From assembly GCA_008933765.1 (NCBI GenBank), contig WBUK01000009.1:62001-126000 (forward strand): DNA of 64,000 nt, given 5' to 3'. The notes below the pieces were generated by a model, which saw only the letters and a program-made list of their open reading frames with translations, was not told the origin of the DNA and searched no databases. The stretch comes from Ignavibacteriaceae bacterium. GTDB lineage: Bacteria; Bacteroidota; Ignavibacteria; Ignavibacteriales; Ignavibacteriaceae. The translations under genes were made by a program, and so were the position numbers. Positions 9,333-17,518 of this stretch are shown piece after piece (within the stretch, counting starts at the first letter, position 1; each line of letters starts with the position of its first letter).

Positions 9333-10515
9333 CAGCAAGATTCTTCAAACCCTTACGAAGATCGTCGTTTGGAAACTGAAATTATTATCCCGTGTTTTTT
9401 CAAACCGGTCTGAAGATATTCTGTTGATCTCTTTGAACAATATCGGTGATACAATACTTTCACTTCATGCTTTTAGAGCACTTCGCAAAAATTTACCGAA
9501 CCGGAAAATAAAAGTTTTAACTTACAACGATTTGCGCTTTCTTTTTGAGAGAGAACCGGGATATTCCGGAAATAGTAAGGATTACAGTGGTAACTCAACA
9601 GGGGTTGAAAAGAACAGTAGCCCAAATGAGATTAAGGATAGCGGTCCTACCGAAACCATAAACCGATCAAATTCGCCCGTAAACATCGAATTTGAGATTA
9701 TCGGGGTTCAAAAAAGTGATTTTCGAGCGGGGTTAAGATTTCCTTCGTGGGAATTGATAAAAAAAGTAAGAAAGCTAAAATGTGGGGTAGTGTTAAATTT
9801 TTCTGAAAACCCTGCTTCTGTGTTTACTATGTTGTTTTCAGGCGGAAAGAAATTTTACGGAGTTTCGCGGGAAGCTTATAAAACCGGCTACACCTCATAC
9901 CGATTAAAAAGAGATACGCCCCATCTTATCGACATCTATTTTGATGCACTTGAAAGCTTTATCTCAATTGATCGCACCAAAACTGACCGCGTTTTGCCCT
10001 TGCGAAAAAACAGAGGTAAAGAGATAATAATAACCCCTTTTGCCGGCTGGGATGAAAAAATGTGGGGTTTGAAGAAAACAATCGAACTTGCTTTCAGGCT
10101 TTCGGAGAAACATCCCGTTAATTTTGTTGTAGAGAAAGGGCGCCTAACCGATGATGTGCTGGCGATGATTTCCGGTAAAAACCTTAGAACAACCGAATTG
10201 GAATCGATCGGTCAGTATCTGCCACAACTTGAAAAAGCAGCGATGATGATTGCAAACGACACGGGACCCATCCATCTCGCAGCGTGGTTTGGGCTTCCTA
10301 CAGTGGCTATTTTTGGACCTACAAACCCCCTTTTCTGCAAACAACCGGGCGACCATCACATCGCAATAATGAAAAAATTAGATTGTTCGCCCACAAGGTT
10401 TAACTATTGTTATCTTGATGCGGGGAGAAGCTGTCCTCATCGTGAATGCCTCACCCGGATAACGGTGGAGGAGGTTGAAAAGGCCGCCCTTGACCATCTG
10501 AGTAAATACGGTTAG
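9295..10515 (+). CDS. Glycosyltransferase family 9 (heptosyltransferase-like)
   Basis: A 406-residue GT-B protein of the ADP-heptose transferase family. The N-terminal Rossmann half has ILLISLNNIGDTILSLHAF (the family NxGD site). The C-terminal half has IANDTGPIHLAAWFGLPTVA.. and IFGPTNP, the nucleotide-sugar site. The acceptor is unknown; context suggests lipid A core or the operon's polymer. Residues about 93-137 are a Ser/Asn-rich low-complexity insert (YSGNSKD, YSGNSTG, NSSPNE, NRSNSP) that interrupts the N-terminal domain and looks like decayed tandem duplication. The start overlaps the flippase gene by 38 bp; no better in-frame start is visible before the Rossmann motif. Confidence 0.85.
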   Translation: MARSHLNSLDLDNSKILQTLTKIVVWKLKLLSRVFSNRSEDILLISLNNIGDTILSLHAFRALRKNLPNRKIKVLTYNDLRFLFEREPGYSGNSKDYSGNSTGVEKNSSPNEIKDSGPTETINRSNSPVNIEFEIIGVQKSDFRAGLRFPSWELIKKVRKLKCGVVLNFSENPASVFTMLFSGGKKFYGVSREAYKTGYTSYRLKRDTPHLIDIYFDALESFISIDRTKTDRVLPLRKNRGKEIIITPFAGWDEKMWGLKKTIELAFRLSEKHPVNFVVEKGRLTDDVLAMISGKNLRTTELESIGQYLPQLEKAAMMIANDTGPIHLAAWFGLPTVAIFGPTNPLFCKQPGDHHIAIMKKLDCSPTRFNYCYLDAGRSCPHRECLTRITVEEVEKAALDHLSKYG

Positions 10516-10528
10516 TGGGTTGTGGAAA

Positions 10529-13500
10529 ATGAAGCGTTTTCGGTGGTGCAGGGTAGTTTTAATCTTTTGCGCATTAAACTCTGCGTACTTTGCGCAATCA
10601 TCATCATGGGAGCGGCGGGTTGAGCTAATACCCGTTAAAGTTAGTAATAATTATGAAATAAATGCTGTTGGTATTAAACCCGGCAGTGAGATACTAACTA
10701 TTCGCGATAAAATACTGCTAAAATCAGACTACAAGATTGATTATCTTCTTTCCACATTTTCACTTTCTGAAGAACTTGCCTATTCAATTTTTGACACAAT
10801 AAAAGTTGAATATCTAACGCTGAACACCTCACTTTCGAAAGTTTACAAAAAAAGAGAATTAATTTCCTTTACAACCGTCGCTGGTGAGGATACAATTAAG
10901 GTTTTCAAAGGGTTTGAGAGCATTTTATCACCTGATAACATTTTCGGGCCTAATATACAAAAAAGTGGAACTTTGGTAAGAGGGTTTACTTTCGGGACGA
11001 ACAAAGATCTCTCACTGCAAAGCGGGTTGAAATTGCAGTTAAGCGGCAAACTTTCCGATGATATTGAAATAGTTGCAGCACTTTCGGATGAAAGCACACC
11101 AATTCAACCGGAAGGGAACACAGAGCGCTTAGATGAAATTGATAAAGTTTTCATTCAAATAACTCATCCTAACGCAAAAGCTGTGTTTGGTGACTATGAT
11201 TTAAATTCGTACCGTGGCGAATTTGGCAAACTAAGCAGGAAACTGCAGGGGCTTTACGGTGAAGCAAAAGTTGGGGAGTTTACCGGCTATTTTTCAGTGG
11301 CAAGTTCCCGAGGCAGGTTTAACACGAACAGTTTTGCAGGAATAGAAGGAGTGCAGGGACCATACAGGTTAACAGGCATAAATGGAGAACGCGACATAAT
11401 AATTATTGCCGGTTCTGAGAGGGTGTTTCTGAACGGCGAAGAAATGAAGCGCGGCGAAAACAACGATTACACAATCGATTATTCAGCTGGTGAGTTGGTG
11501 TTCACCACAAAACGGGTGATCACCTCATCATCCCGAATTAACATCGATTTTGAATATTCAGACAGAAAATACAGCAGAAATTTCTTTTCAGCCGGTACTG
11601 ATGGTGCATTTTTCGGCTCAAAATTAAAATACAGCCTGCAATTCGTTCAGGAAAGTGATGATAAAGATAACCCGATCGATTTCTCACTTTCTGACTCTGA
11701 TAAAGAAATTTTAAGAAGTGCCGGCGGTGACAGAACAAAAGCCGTGAAGCCGGGGGAAAGGCTGGCTGACCCCGATTCTACCGGCAGACGAAACGGCTTA
11801 TATTCAATCAGAGACACCGTTATTGGCGGTGAACTGACCTCGTATTATCTCTATGAACCCGGCGCGGATTCAGCAATATACAATGTCTCGTTCAGTTATG
11901 CCGGTCCGGGAAATGGTGACTACACTCGCGAAACAATCGGCAAGTTTAGGTTTGTCGGTAAAGGGCAGGGGTCTTACTTGCCACTAATCTTCATTCCGTT
12001 GCCGGAGAAACGACAAGGCGGAAATTTTTTGGTCGAATACCGCCCGGTTAAATTTTTTGGCGTCAAAGCAGAGATAGCGTTCAGTGACCTGAATAAAAAC
12101 CGGTTTTCCGAACTCGCAGGAACCGCTTCAACCGGTTATGCACGAAATATTGAGCTGCTTTTCAACCCGACACAATTTTCGGTTTTTGATATGAAGTTGA
12201 ACTCTTTTTCGCTAAAATATCGTGAACGCTTTGTTCAGGCTGATTTCAGTTCACCGGATCGTTTCAACACTGTTGAATTTGACAGGGACTACAACACCGG
12301 CAGTGTCACCACAAAAGCAGATGAAACTTTGAGAGAAGCGGGATTTTCTTTTTATCCGATTGCGGGAAATGGTGTCGATCTTTCATACGGTTACTTAAAG
12401 CGGGGCGATAACTTTAAGTCAGAAAGACTTAACGGTACGATTAAATCGTACGATGATGAAAACAGGGATATATCTTACACAGCGGATTTGGTAACAAGTG
12501 AAAACTCACTGCTTAATAGTGTATGGCTGAAACAAAACGGGGCAGGCAACTGGAAAGCGGGATTTATAAATCTGGGTGCTTTTTTTGAAAGTGAAATTAA
12601 AAGAGAAAAAATAGGCAACTCCGACTCATTGCTTGCGGGAAGTTTTTATTTTTATGAAGCGGGTCCTTTGCTTGAAATTCCTTCATTATGGGGGTTAAAC
12701 CTTACCGCAAAAATGACTTTTAGAGAAGACGAAACCGCTCTTTCCGGCATTTTTCTGAAAGAATCAAGAACTTCGGGGCAGGAGTTAGGTCTTAAATATT
12801 CGACAGGCAGAGCGTTCAACACTGAAATATCGGTTGCGATCAGAGATAAAAGATTCAATTCTGAATTCAAACAACTGGGTTTTACTGATAATCAAACTGT
12901 GTTGTTGAGGATGAGAAGCAGGATTTCTGTTTTGAACAACGGTTTTAACGGTGATCTCTTTTACGAAGCTTCAACCCGTCGTGCTTCCGTGTTGGAGCGA
13001 GTATTTATTAAAGTTGAAAAAGGAACGGGAAATTACATCTATTTGGGCGATCTTAACGGTAACGGCTTATATGATGAAAATGAATTTCAGCCTGCTATTT
13101 ACGACGCCGATTTTATTGCAGTAACACTTCCAAGCGAAGAGCTTTATCCGATAATTGATCTTAAAACCGGGTTCAGATTCAAACTTCAGTTTGCAGACTT
13201 AGCTTCTGCCGGAATTAGTTTTCTGAAGCCGCTTAAATTCATCTCAACTGAAACAACCGTGAGGGTTGAAGAGAACAGCAAAGACAAAAATATAGAAAAC
13301 ATTTATCTTCTAAAATTATCTCACTTTTTAGATGAAAAGAATACTATCAGAGGAGCACAATCAATTCTCCAGGATATTTTTATTTTTGAAAACAGCTCGG
13401 ATTTAAACTTTAGATTACGCTTTAACGAACGAAACTCATTAACTGAATTTAGCGGTGGTACGGAAAAAGGGCTATATGGCGAAAAAAGTATAAGAGCGCG

Positions 13501-13996
13501 AATGAAATTGGTGAAAGAATTTAGCATTCAGGCTGATGTGGTCTTCGGAACAAATAATATGGCTGCACCTCCGGCTTCATTAAGGAACAGAAAAATTAAA
13601 TCAACCGACTTAATTTTTGATTTTTCTTATCGACCTGAATATTACATAGAAACGGGAGTTGTTTTTAAGACCTGTAACTCAACTGATGAATTTCCGCTAA
13701 ATCCATCGGAAGTTAAAACCAACAGCCAAATATTGCGTGTTAACCTTTCGTTTGCCGGCACGGGGCGTTTAAGGTTCGAAGTGGAAAGAACGGAACTGAT
13801 TGTCAACGATGCTGAAAATTTTCTTCCGTTTGAATTAACTAACGGCAATATGGTTGGTAAAAATTACTATTGGAGACTTAATTTTGATTATCGGGTTTCG
13901 GCAAATTTGCAAAGTACGCTCGGGTACGATGGCAGATCGCAAGGTGGCGGGCGGGCTATTCACACGGCGCGGGCAGAAGTCCGAGCTTTTTTCTAA
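10529..13996 (+). CDS. Very large outer-membrane beta-barrel protein, unknown
   Basis: About 1155 residues. I start at ATG 10529 (MKRFRWCRVVLIFCALNSAYFAQ), giving a clean signal peptide; an in-frame TTG lies three codons upstream. After an N-terminal domain (about 25-150), the rest is almost wholly alternating aromatic/hydrophobic strands. A recognisable block at about 165-235 runs SGKLSDDIEIVAALSDES, then TERLDEIDKVFIQI and FGDYDLNSYRGEF, a pattern I associate with large SprA-like surface proteins in this group. An EF-hand-like DLNGNGLYDENEF lies near residue 850. The last residue is Phe, as in BAM-inserted barrels. It starts 13 bp after the GT9 stop, so it is likely the operon's last member; possibly a secretion channel or receptor. 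Confidence 0.7.
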   Translation: MKRFRWCRVVLIFCALNSAYFAQSSSWERRVELIPVKVSNNYEINAVGIKPGSEILTIRDKILLKSDYKIDYLLSTFSLSEELAYSIFDTIKVEYLTLNTSLSKVYKKRELISFTTVAGEDTIKVFKGFESILSPDNIFGPNIQKSGTLVRGFTFGTNKDLSLQSGLKLQLSGKLSDDIEIVAALSDESTPIQPEGNTERLDEIDKVFIQITHPNAKAVFGDYDLNSYRGEFGKLSRKLQGLYGEAKVGEFTGYFSVASSRGRFNTNSFAGIEGVQGPYRLTGINGERDIIIIAGSERVFLNGEEMKRGENNDYTIDYSAGELVFTTKRVITSSSRINIDFEYSDRKYSRNFFSAGTDGAFFGSKLKYSLQFVQESDDKDNPIDFSLSDSDKEILRSAGGDRTKAVKPGERLADPDSTGRRNGLYSIRDTVIGGELTSYYLYEPGADSAIYNVSFSYAGPGNGDYTRETIGKFRFVGKGQGSYLPLIFIPLPEKRQGGNFLVEYRPVKFFGVKAEIAFSDLNKNRFSELAGTASTGYARNIELLFNPTQFSVFDMKLNSFSLKYRERFVQADFSSPDRFNTVEFDRDYNTGSVTTKADETLREAGFSFYPIAGNGVDLSYGYLKRGDNFKSERLNGTIKSYDDENRDISYTADLVTSENSLLNSVWLKQNGAGNWKAGFINLGAFFESEIKREKIGNSDSLLAGSFYFYEAGPLLEIPSLWGLNLTAKMTFREDETALSGIFLKESRTSGQELGLKYSTGRAFNTEISVAIRDKRFNSEFKQLGFTDNQTVLLRMRSRISVLNNGFNGDLFYEASTRRASVLERVFIKVEKGTGNYIYLGDLNGNGLYDENEFQPAIYDADFIAVTLPSEELYPIIDLKTGFRFKLQFADLASAGISFLKPLKFISTETTVRVEENSKDKNIENIYLLKLSHFLDEKNTIRGAQSILQDIFIFENSSDLNFRLRFNERNSLTEFSGGTEKGLYGEKSIRARMKLVKEFSIQADVVFGTNNMAAPPASLRNRKIKSTDLIFDFSYRPEYYIETGVVFKTCNSTDEFPLNPSEVKTNSQILRVNLSFAGTGRLRFEVERTELIVNDAENFLPFELTNGNMVGKNYYWRLNFDYRVSANLQSTLGYDGRSQGGGRAIHTARAEVRAFF

Positions 13997-14013
13997 GTTT
14001 ATTAGGTCGCAAA

Positions 14014-14475
14014 ATGGATATTATTGATGATATTATTGAGGCGCATTTATTCAGGATTAAAGAGGGAAAACTTGAATTCCTTTTGTTAAAACGGGCGGCT
14101 TCAGAAAGTTTATATCCGGGGTTGTGGCAACCAATTACCGGAAGAATGAATCCCGGTGAAAAGGCTTGGGAGGCTGCAATTCGTGAAATTAAAGAGGAAA
14201 CAGGGATTATACCCGAAGCATTTTGGGTTGTGCCAAATGTTAACTCATATTATAATCCGGTGAAAGATACTGCCAGCATAATCCCGGTTTTTGCCGGGAG
14301 AGTAGCCGAGAGCTCGACAGTGAAAATTTCAAGTGAGCATGATGATTATCGTTGGGCAACGCTTGAAGAAACGCTGCCGTTGTTTGCATGGCCCGGACAG
14401 AGAAACTCTGCAGCCATTATTCAACAATATGTGTTTGATGAGAAGTTTTTCTTTGAATTAGTGAGATTGATTTAG
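14014..14475 (+). CDS. Nudix hydrolase
   Basis: A 153-residue protein carrying a complete Nudix box at about residues 47-69: G-R-M-N-P-G-E-K...REIKEETGI, matching GX5EX7REUXEEXGU. The substrate is probably a nucleoside diphosphate derivative; the size and the LWQPITGRM start resemble dihydroneopterin/dATP pyrophosphohydrolase-type members, but specificity cannot be read from sequence. It begins 17 bp after the outer-membrane protein. The spacer behind it (to 14676) holds no gene; TATTTTTG at 14641-14648 could be the -7 element for the next operon, but I find no good -33 element. Confidence 0.88.
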   Translation: MDIIDDIIEAHLFRIKEGKLEFLLLKRAASESLYPGLWQPITGRMNPGEKAWEAAIREIKEETGIIPEAFWVVPNVNSYYNPVKDTASIIPVFAGRVAESSTVKISSEHDDYRWATLEETLPLFAWPGQRNSAAIIQQYVFDEKFFFELVRLI

Positions 14476-14664
14476 AAAAAGTGGCGCATCGTAACTCCTG
14501 AACCTGTATTAATCATTTTTATTTGATATTCATCAGGCTGAATTAAGTTAAAAAACATTGTGTTTCTTCACACATAAAAAAAAATAATAAATTTGCTGTA
14601 AGCAGAAATAATTTATTAAGTTACAAGGTTGTAATTTTTTTATTTTTGCAAAAAATCATTGTTT

Positions 14665-14671
14665 AAGGAGG
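14665..14671 (+). promoter_or_regulatory. Strong Shine-Dalgarno (AAGGAGG) setting a TTG start
   Basis: AAGGAGG at 14665-14671 lies 5 bp before TTG 14677. The reading frame is open through this site, so without it one would pick a start at TTG 14659; the SD places the start at 14677, giving MSLLIVGSLAFDSV, which is how this kinase family normally begins. Confidence 0.85.
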
Positions 14672-14676
14672 CGTTG

Positions 14677-15591
14677 TTGAGCCTGTTAATTGTCGGTTCC
14701 CTTGCGTTTGATTCAGTTTCCACACCATTTAAATCAGTTGAGAACGCCCTTGGCGGATCCGCTACCTACATATCACTTTCGGCAACATATTTTACGGGGC
14801 CTGCATACATAGTTGGTGTTGTAGGTGACGATTTCCCCAAAAAATATATCGATCTTTTAGAGTCGCACAATGTAAATTTATCAGGAGTACAAATAGTAGA
14901 AGGAGGTAAAACATTCCGCTGGGCAGGTAAGTATCATTACGATCTTAACACTCGGGATACACTTCTGACAGAACTTAATGTTTTCGAAACCTTCAACCCC
15001 GAAATTCCCGAAAAGCTGAGAAAATCCACTTATATTTGTCTCGGAAACATCGATCCAACACTTCAGTTGAAAGTTCTTGATCGTCTTGAAAACGCACAAT
15101 TTGTTGTTTGCGACACGATGAACTATTGGATAGAAGGTAAAAAAGAAGAATTGTTGAAAGTGCTTAAAAGAAGTGATGTTCTCATAATTAATGATTCAGA
15201 GGCTCGGCTGCTTTCAAATGAGCCAAATTTGATTAAATCAGCAAAAGTGATCCGCGAAATGGGTGCAAAGATTTTGATCATTAAAAAAGGTGAGCATGGC
15301 GCTCTTCTCTTCATGGAAGATACTGTGTTTTCTGCACCGGCATATCCTTTGGAGATGATAAACGACCCAACAGGTGCGGGGGATACATTTGCCGGTGGCT
15401 TTATCGGGTATTTGCATAAAACACAAGACCTTTCTCCGGAAAATATAAAAAGAGCGGTTGTTTACGGCAGCACTATGGCGTCGTTCTGCGTTGAGCAGTT
15501 TAGCACCGAAGCGTTGGTCAACCTTTCATTTCTTAGAATTCAAGATCGTTACAGAGAATTTATGACAATCTCTCGTTTTGATGACATCTGA
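14677..15591 (+). CDS. PfkB-family (ribokinase-like) sugar/nucleoside kinase
   Basis: A 304-residue protein. Its start is TTG 14677, set by a perfect SD. The N-terminal strand SLLIVGSLAFDSV is followed by ALGGSATY (substrate-side GG) and, at about residues 230-245, NDPTGAGDTFAGGF, the PfkB signature 2 with the catalytic Asp in GAGD. It phosphorylates a sugar or nucleoside with ATP. It overlaps mtnA by 11 bp, and the pairing suggests a substrate in nucleoside/methylthioribose salvage (inference). An adenosine-kinase-like role is the main alternative. Confidence 0.88.
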   Translation: MSLLIVGSLAFDSVSTPFKSVENALGGSATYISLSATYFTGPAYIVGVVGDDFPKKYIDLLESHNVNLSGVQIVEGGKTFRWAGKYHYDLNTRDTLLTELNVFETFNPEIPEKLRKSTYICLGNIDPTLQLKVLDRLENAQFVVCDTMNYWIEGKKEELLKVLKRSDVLIINDSEARLLSNEPNLIKSAKVIREMGAKILIIKKGEHGALLFMEDTVFSAPAYPLEMINDPTGAGDTFAGGFIGYLHKTQDLSPENIKRAVVYGSTMASFCVEQFSTEALVNLSFLRIQDRYREFMTISRFDDI

Positions 15592-16585
15592 TAATTATTT
15601 TTCATTGAAATTTGAAAGCGGCTATTTAGTTTACCTTGACCAGACAAGGTTGCCATCCATTGAATCCTACATTACAACTGACGATTACAAAAGAGTTGCA
15701 GAATCGATAAAATGCCTTGAAATCAGGGGAGCGCCATTAATTGGAATTGCAGCTGCGTATGCGCTCGCTCTTTCTCAAAAAGAAGCTTATTGCGAAGATG
15801 TTTTCAACGAAGCTTTTTCTGTTTTGGCAAGCACACGCCCTACTGCCGTTAATCTTTTTGTTGCTTTGAACAGAATGAAAAGTTTGCACGATAGATTGCC
15901 GGAAAAAGATAGAAATTTTGGTAATTTTTGTAGGGAAGCAATGTCAATCCACCGGGAGGATGAGCTAATGTGTGAAGCTATTGCACAAAACGGAGCTGAT
16001 ATACTTCCTGATGATTGCACAATCCTGACGCATTGTAACACAGGTAAATTAGCGACCGGTGGAATAGGCACAGCTTTCGGGGTAATCAGGCGTGCTTTTG
16101 AGCAGGGAAAAATAAAAAAGGTTTATGCCGATGAAACCCGCCCGCTTTTTCAGGGGTTGCGTCTCACTTCGTTTGAGCTTCACAAGACAGGTATTCCTTA
16201 CACTATTATTACTGAATCAACTGCCGGGGTTTTAATTCGGGATAAAAAGATAAATGCTGTAATAACCGGTGCGGACAGAATAGCCCGCAATGGCGACGCA
16301 GCGAACAAATTGGGCACTTTTACCTTATCCGTTTTATGCAAACACCATGGTATTCCGTTTTTTATCGCTGCACCTTCAACAACAATTGATTTAGAAGCAA
16401 AAGCTTTTTCAGATATTCCAATTGAAGAAAGAAAAGGGGATGAACTTCTCCGGTATCTGGATAAAACTTACAGCAACCAACACTTCGAAGCATACAACCC
16501 ATCCTTTGATGTTACACCGGCAGAAAATATAGACGGAATCATAACTGAAAAGGGTGTTTTTCGTTATCCTTTTTCCTTTAAGTGA
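15581..16585 (+). CDS. mtnA: S-methyl-5-thioribose-1-phosphate isomerase
   Basis: A 334-residue MtnA of the eIF2B-alpha-like fold. It has the early IRGAPLIGIAAAYALAL block, the catalytic Cys in LTHCNTGKLATGG, EtRPLFQGLRLT and the catalytic Asp in VITGADRIARNGDAANK. It converts methylthioribose-1-phosphate to methylthioribulose-1-phosphate in methionine salvage or the related DHAP shunt. The start is ATG 15581 (MTSDNYFSLKF), inside the kinase gene. No other mtn genes are in the window, so the upstream nucleosidase/phosphorylase and downstream aldolase or dehydratase must be elsewhere. Confidence 0.94.
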   Translation: MTSDNYFSLKFESGYLVYLDQTRLPSIESYITTDDYKRVAESIKCLEIRGAPLIGIAAAYALALSQKEAYCEDVFNEAFSVLASTRPTAVNLFVALNRMKSLHDRLPEKDRNFGNFCREAMSIHREDELMCEAIAQNGADILPDDCTILTHCNTGKLATGGIGTAFGVIRRAFEQGKIKKVYADETRPLFQGLRLTSFELHKTGIPYTIITESTAGVLIRDKKINAVITGADRIARNGDAANKLGTFTLSVLCKHHGIPFFIAAPSTTIDLEAKAFSDIPIEERKGDELLRYLDKTYSNQHFEAYNPSFDVTPAENIDGIITEKGVFRYPFSFK

Positions 16586-17466
16586 TGCGCAGCGGGTTAG
16601 TGCAAACGGAGGCAATTGTACTCTCCAAAATAAAATATTCTGATTCAAGCAACATAATTTCCTTTTACACGAAAGAACGGGGAAAAATTAACGGGTTGGT
16701 TAAAGGCGCTCGAAGCATGAAATCGAAGACAGGGCTTGCAACAGATGTTATGAATATAGTTCAGCTGTTTTATTATGAAAAAGAAGGTCGGGAACTTTAC
16801 ACAATTAACTCGGCTGAATTAGTTTTTCACCCAAAAGAAACCCTTTCAGATTTGAGGATGCTGGCATATTCCTCAGCAATCTTAGAATTGGTGAAAGAAC
16901 TCACTGTGCCGCATGAAGAAAATGAACGCCTTTACAGGGGAACTGATAGAATTTTGCGGTTGATTGAATTTAAGGAAGAAGACCCACAACTGTTATTTCT
17001 GCGCTATTTTTTCTTTCTTTTGGATGAATCGGGTGTAGGGATACATTGCGAATCGTGTGCAGCATGTGGATGCAAAATTGGTGACGAAGTGTCGGTGGTG
17101 GAAAAGGATGAACCCGCCACCGGCAAGGGAAATAGCGGAAGTAATGAACCCGCCTCCGGCAAGGAAGGGGTGGGAAGCAAAGAACCCACAACCGACACTA
17201 AAGTGGATAACACTTACGGTGGAGCAATCCGATTTGATTCCGGTTATGGAATTTTATGCGAGAAATGCGCTTCTGAAAAAAGAAGAGGAATTTTAATTTC
17301 GATGGAACTTTATGGTGCTATTGTTTGTCTAATTACGGGTAAAAAGTTAGGCAAAGTTGAACAAAAACTGCTTAATGATTTAGTTCATATTTTGGAAACA
17401 TACACCAGAACCCATTTTGAAACTTTTAAAGGCTTGAAAGCATTAAAGATATTAGGAGACTTATAG
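16585..17466 (+). CDS. recO: DNA repair protein RecO with a repeat-expanded zinc-finger loop
   Basis: The N-terminal OB fold (VQTEAIVLSKIKYSDSSNII, GLVKGAR) and helical C-terminal domain are those of RecO, which loads RecA via RecFOR and anneals single strands. The zinc site is split: the first half is CESCAACGC and the second is GILCEKC. Between them lies a roughly 40-residue Pro/Gly/Ser-rich insert built from three 12-residue repeats (EPATGKGNSGSN, EPASGKEGVGSK, EPTTDTKVDNTY), making the protein (293 residues) longer than the usual 240-250. The start ATG overlaps the mtnA stop by one base (TGATG), implying coupling. Confidence 0.9.
   Translation: MRSGLVQTEAIVLSKIKYSDSSNIISFYTKERGKINGLVKGARSMKSKTGLATDVMNIVQLFYYEKEGRELYTINSAELVFHPKETLSDLRMLAYSSAILELVKELTVPHEENERLYRGTDRILRLIEFKEEDPQLLFLRYFFFLLDESGVGIHCESCAACGCKIGDEVSVVEKDEPATGKGNSGSNEPASGKEGVGSKEPTTDTKVDNTYGGAIRFDSGYGILCEKCASEKRRGILISMELYGAIVCLITGKKLGKVEQKLLNDLVHILETYTRTHFETFKGLKALKILGDL
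17110..17217 (+). repeat. 36-bp in-frame tandem repeat inside recO
   Basis: GAACCC recurs at 17110, 17146 and 17182. The first two 36-bp units share GAACCCGCC(A/T)CCGGCAAGG; the third is diverged. The period is 12 codons, so frame is kept, and the repeat sits exactly between the two cysteine pairs of the zinc finger. Confidence 0.85.
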
Positions 17467-17518
17467 ATAAACATTTTTACACTTTTTATCTATCAACATA
17501 ATCAAATAGGATTGTAAC

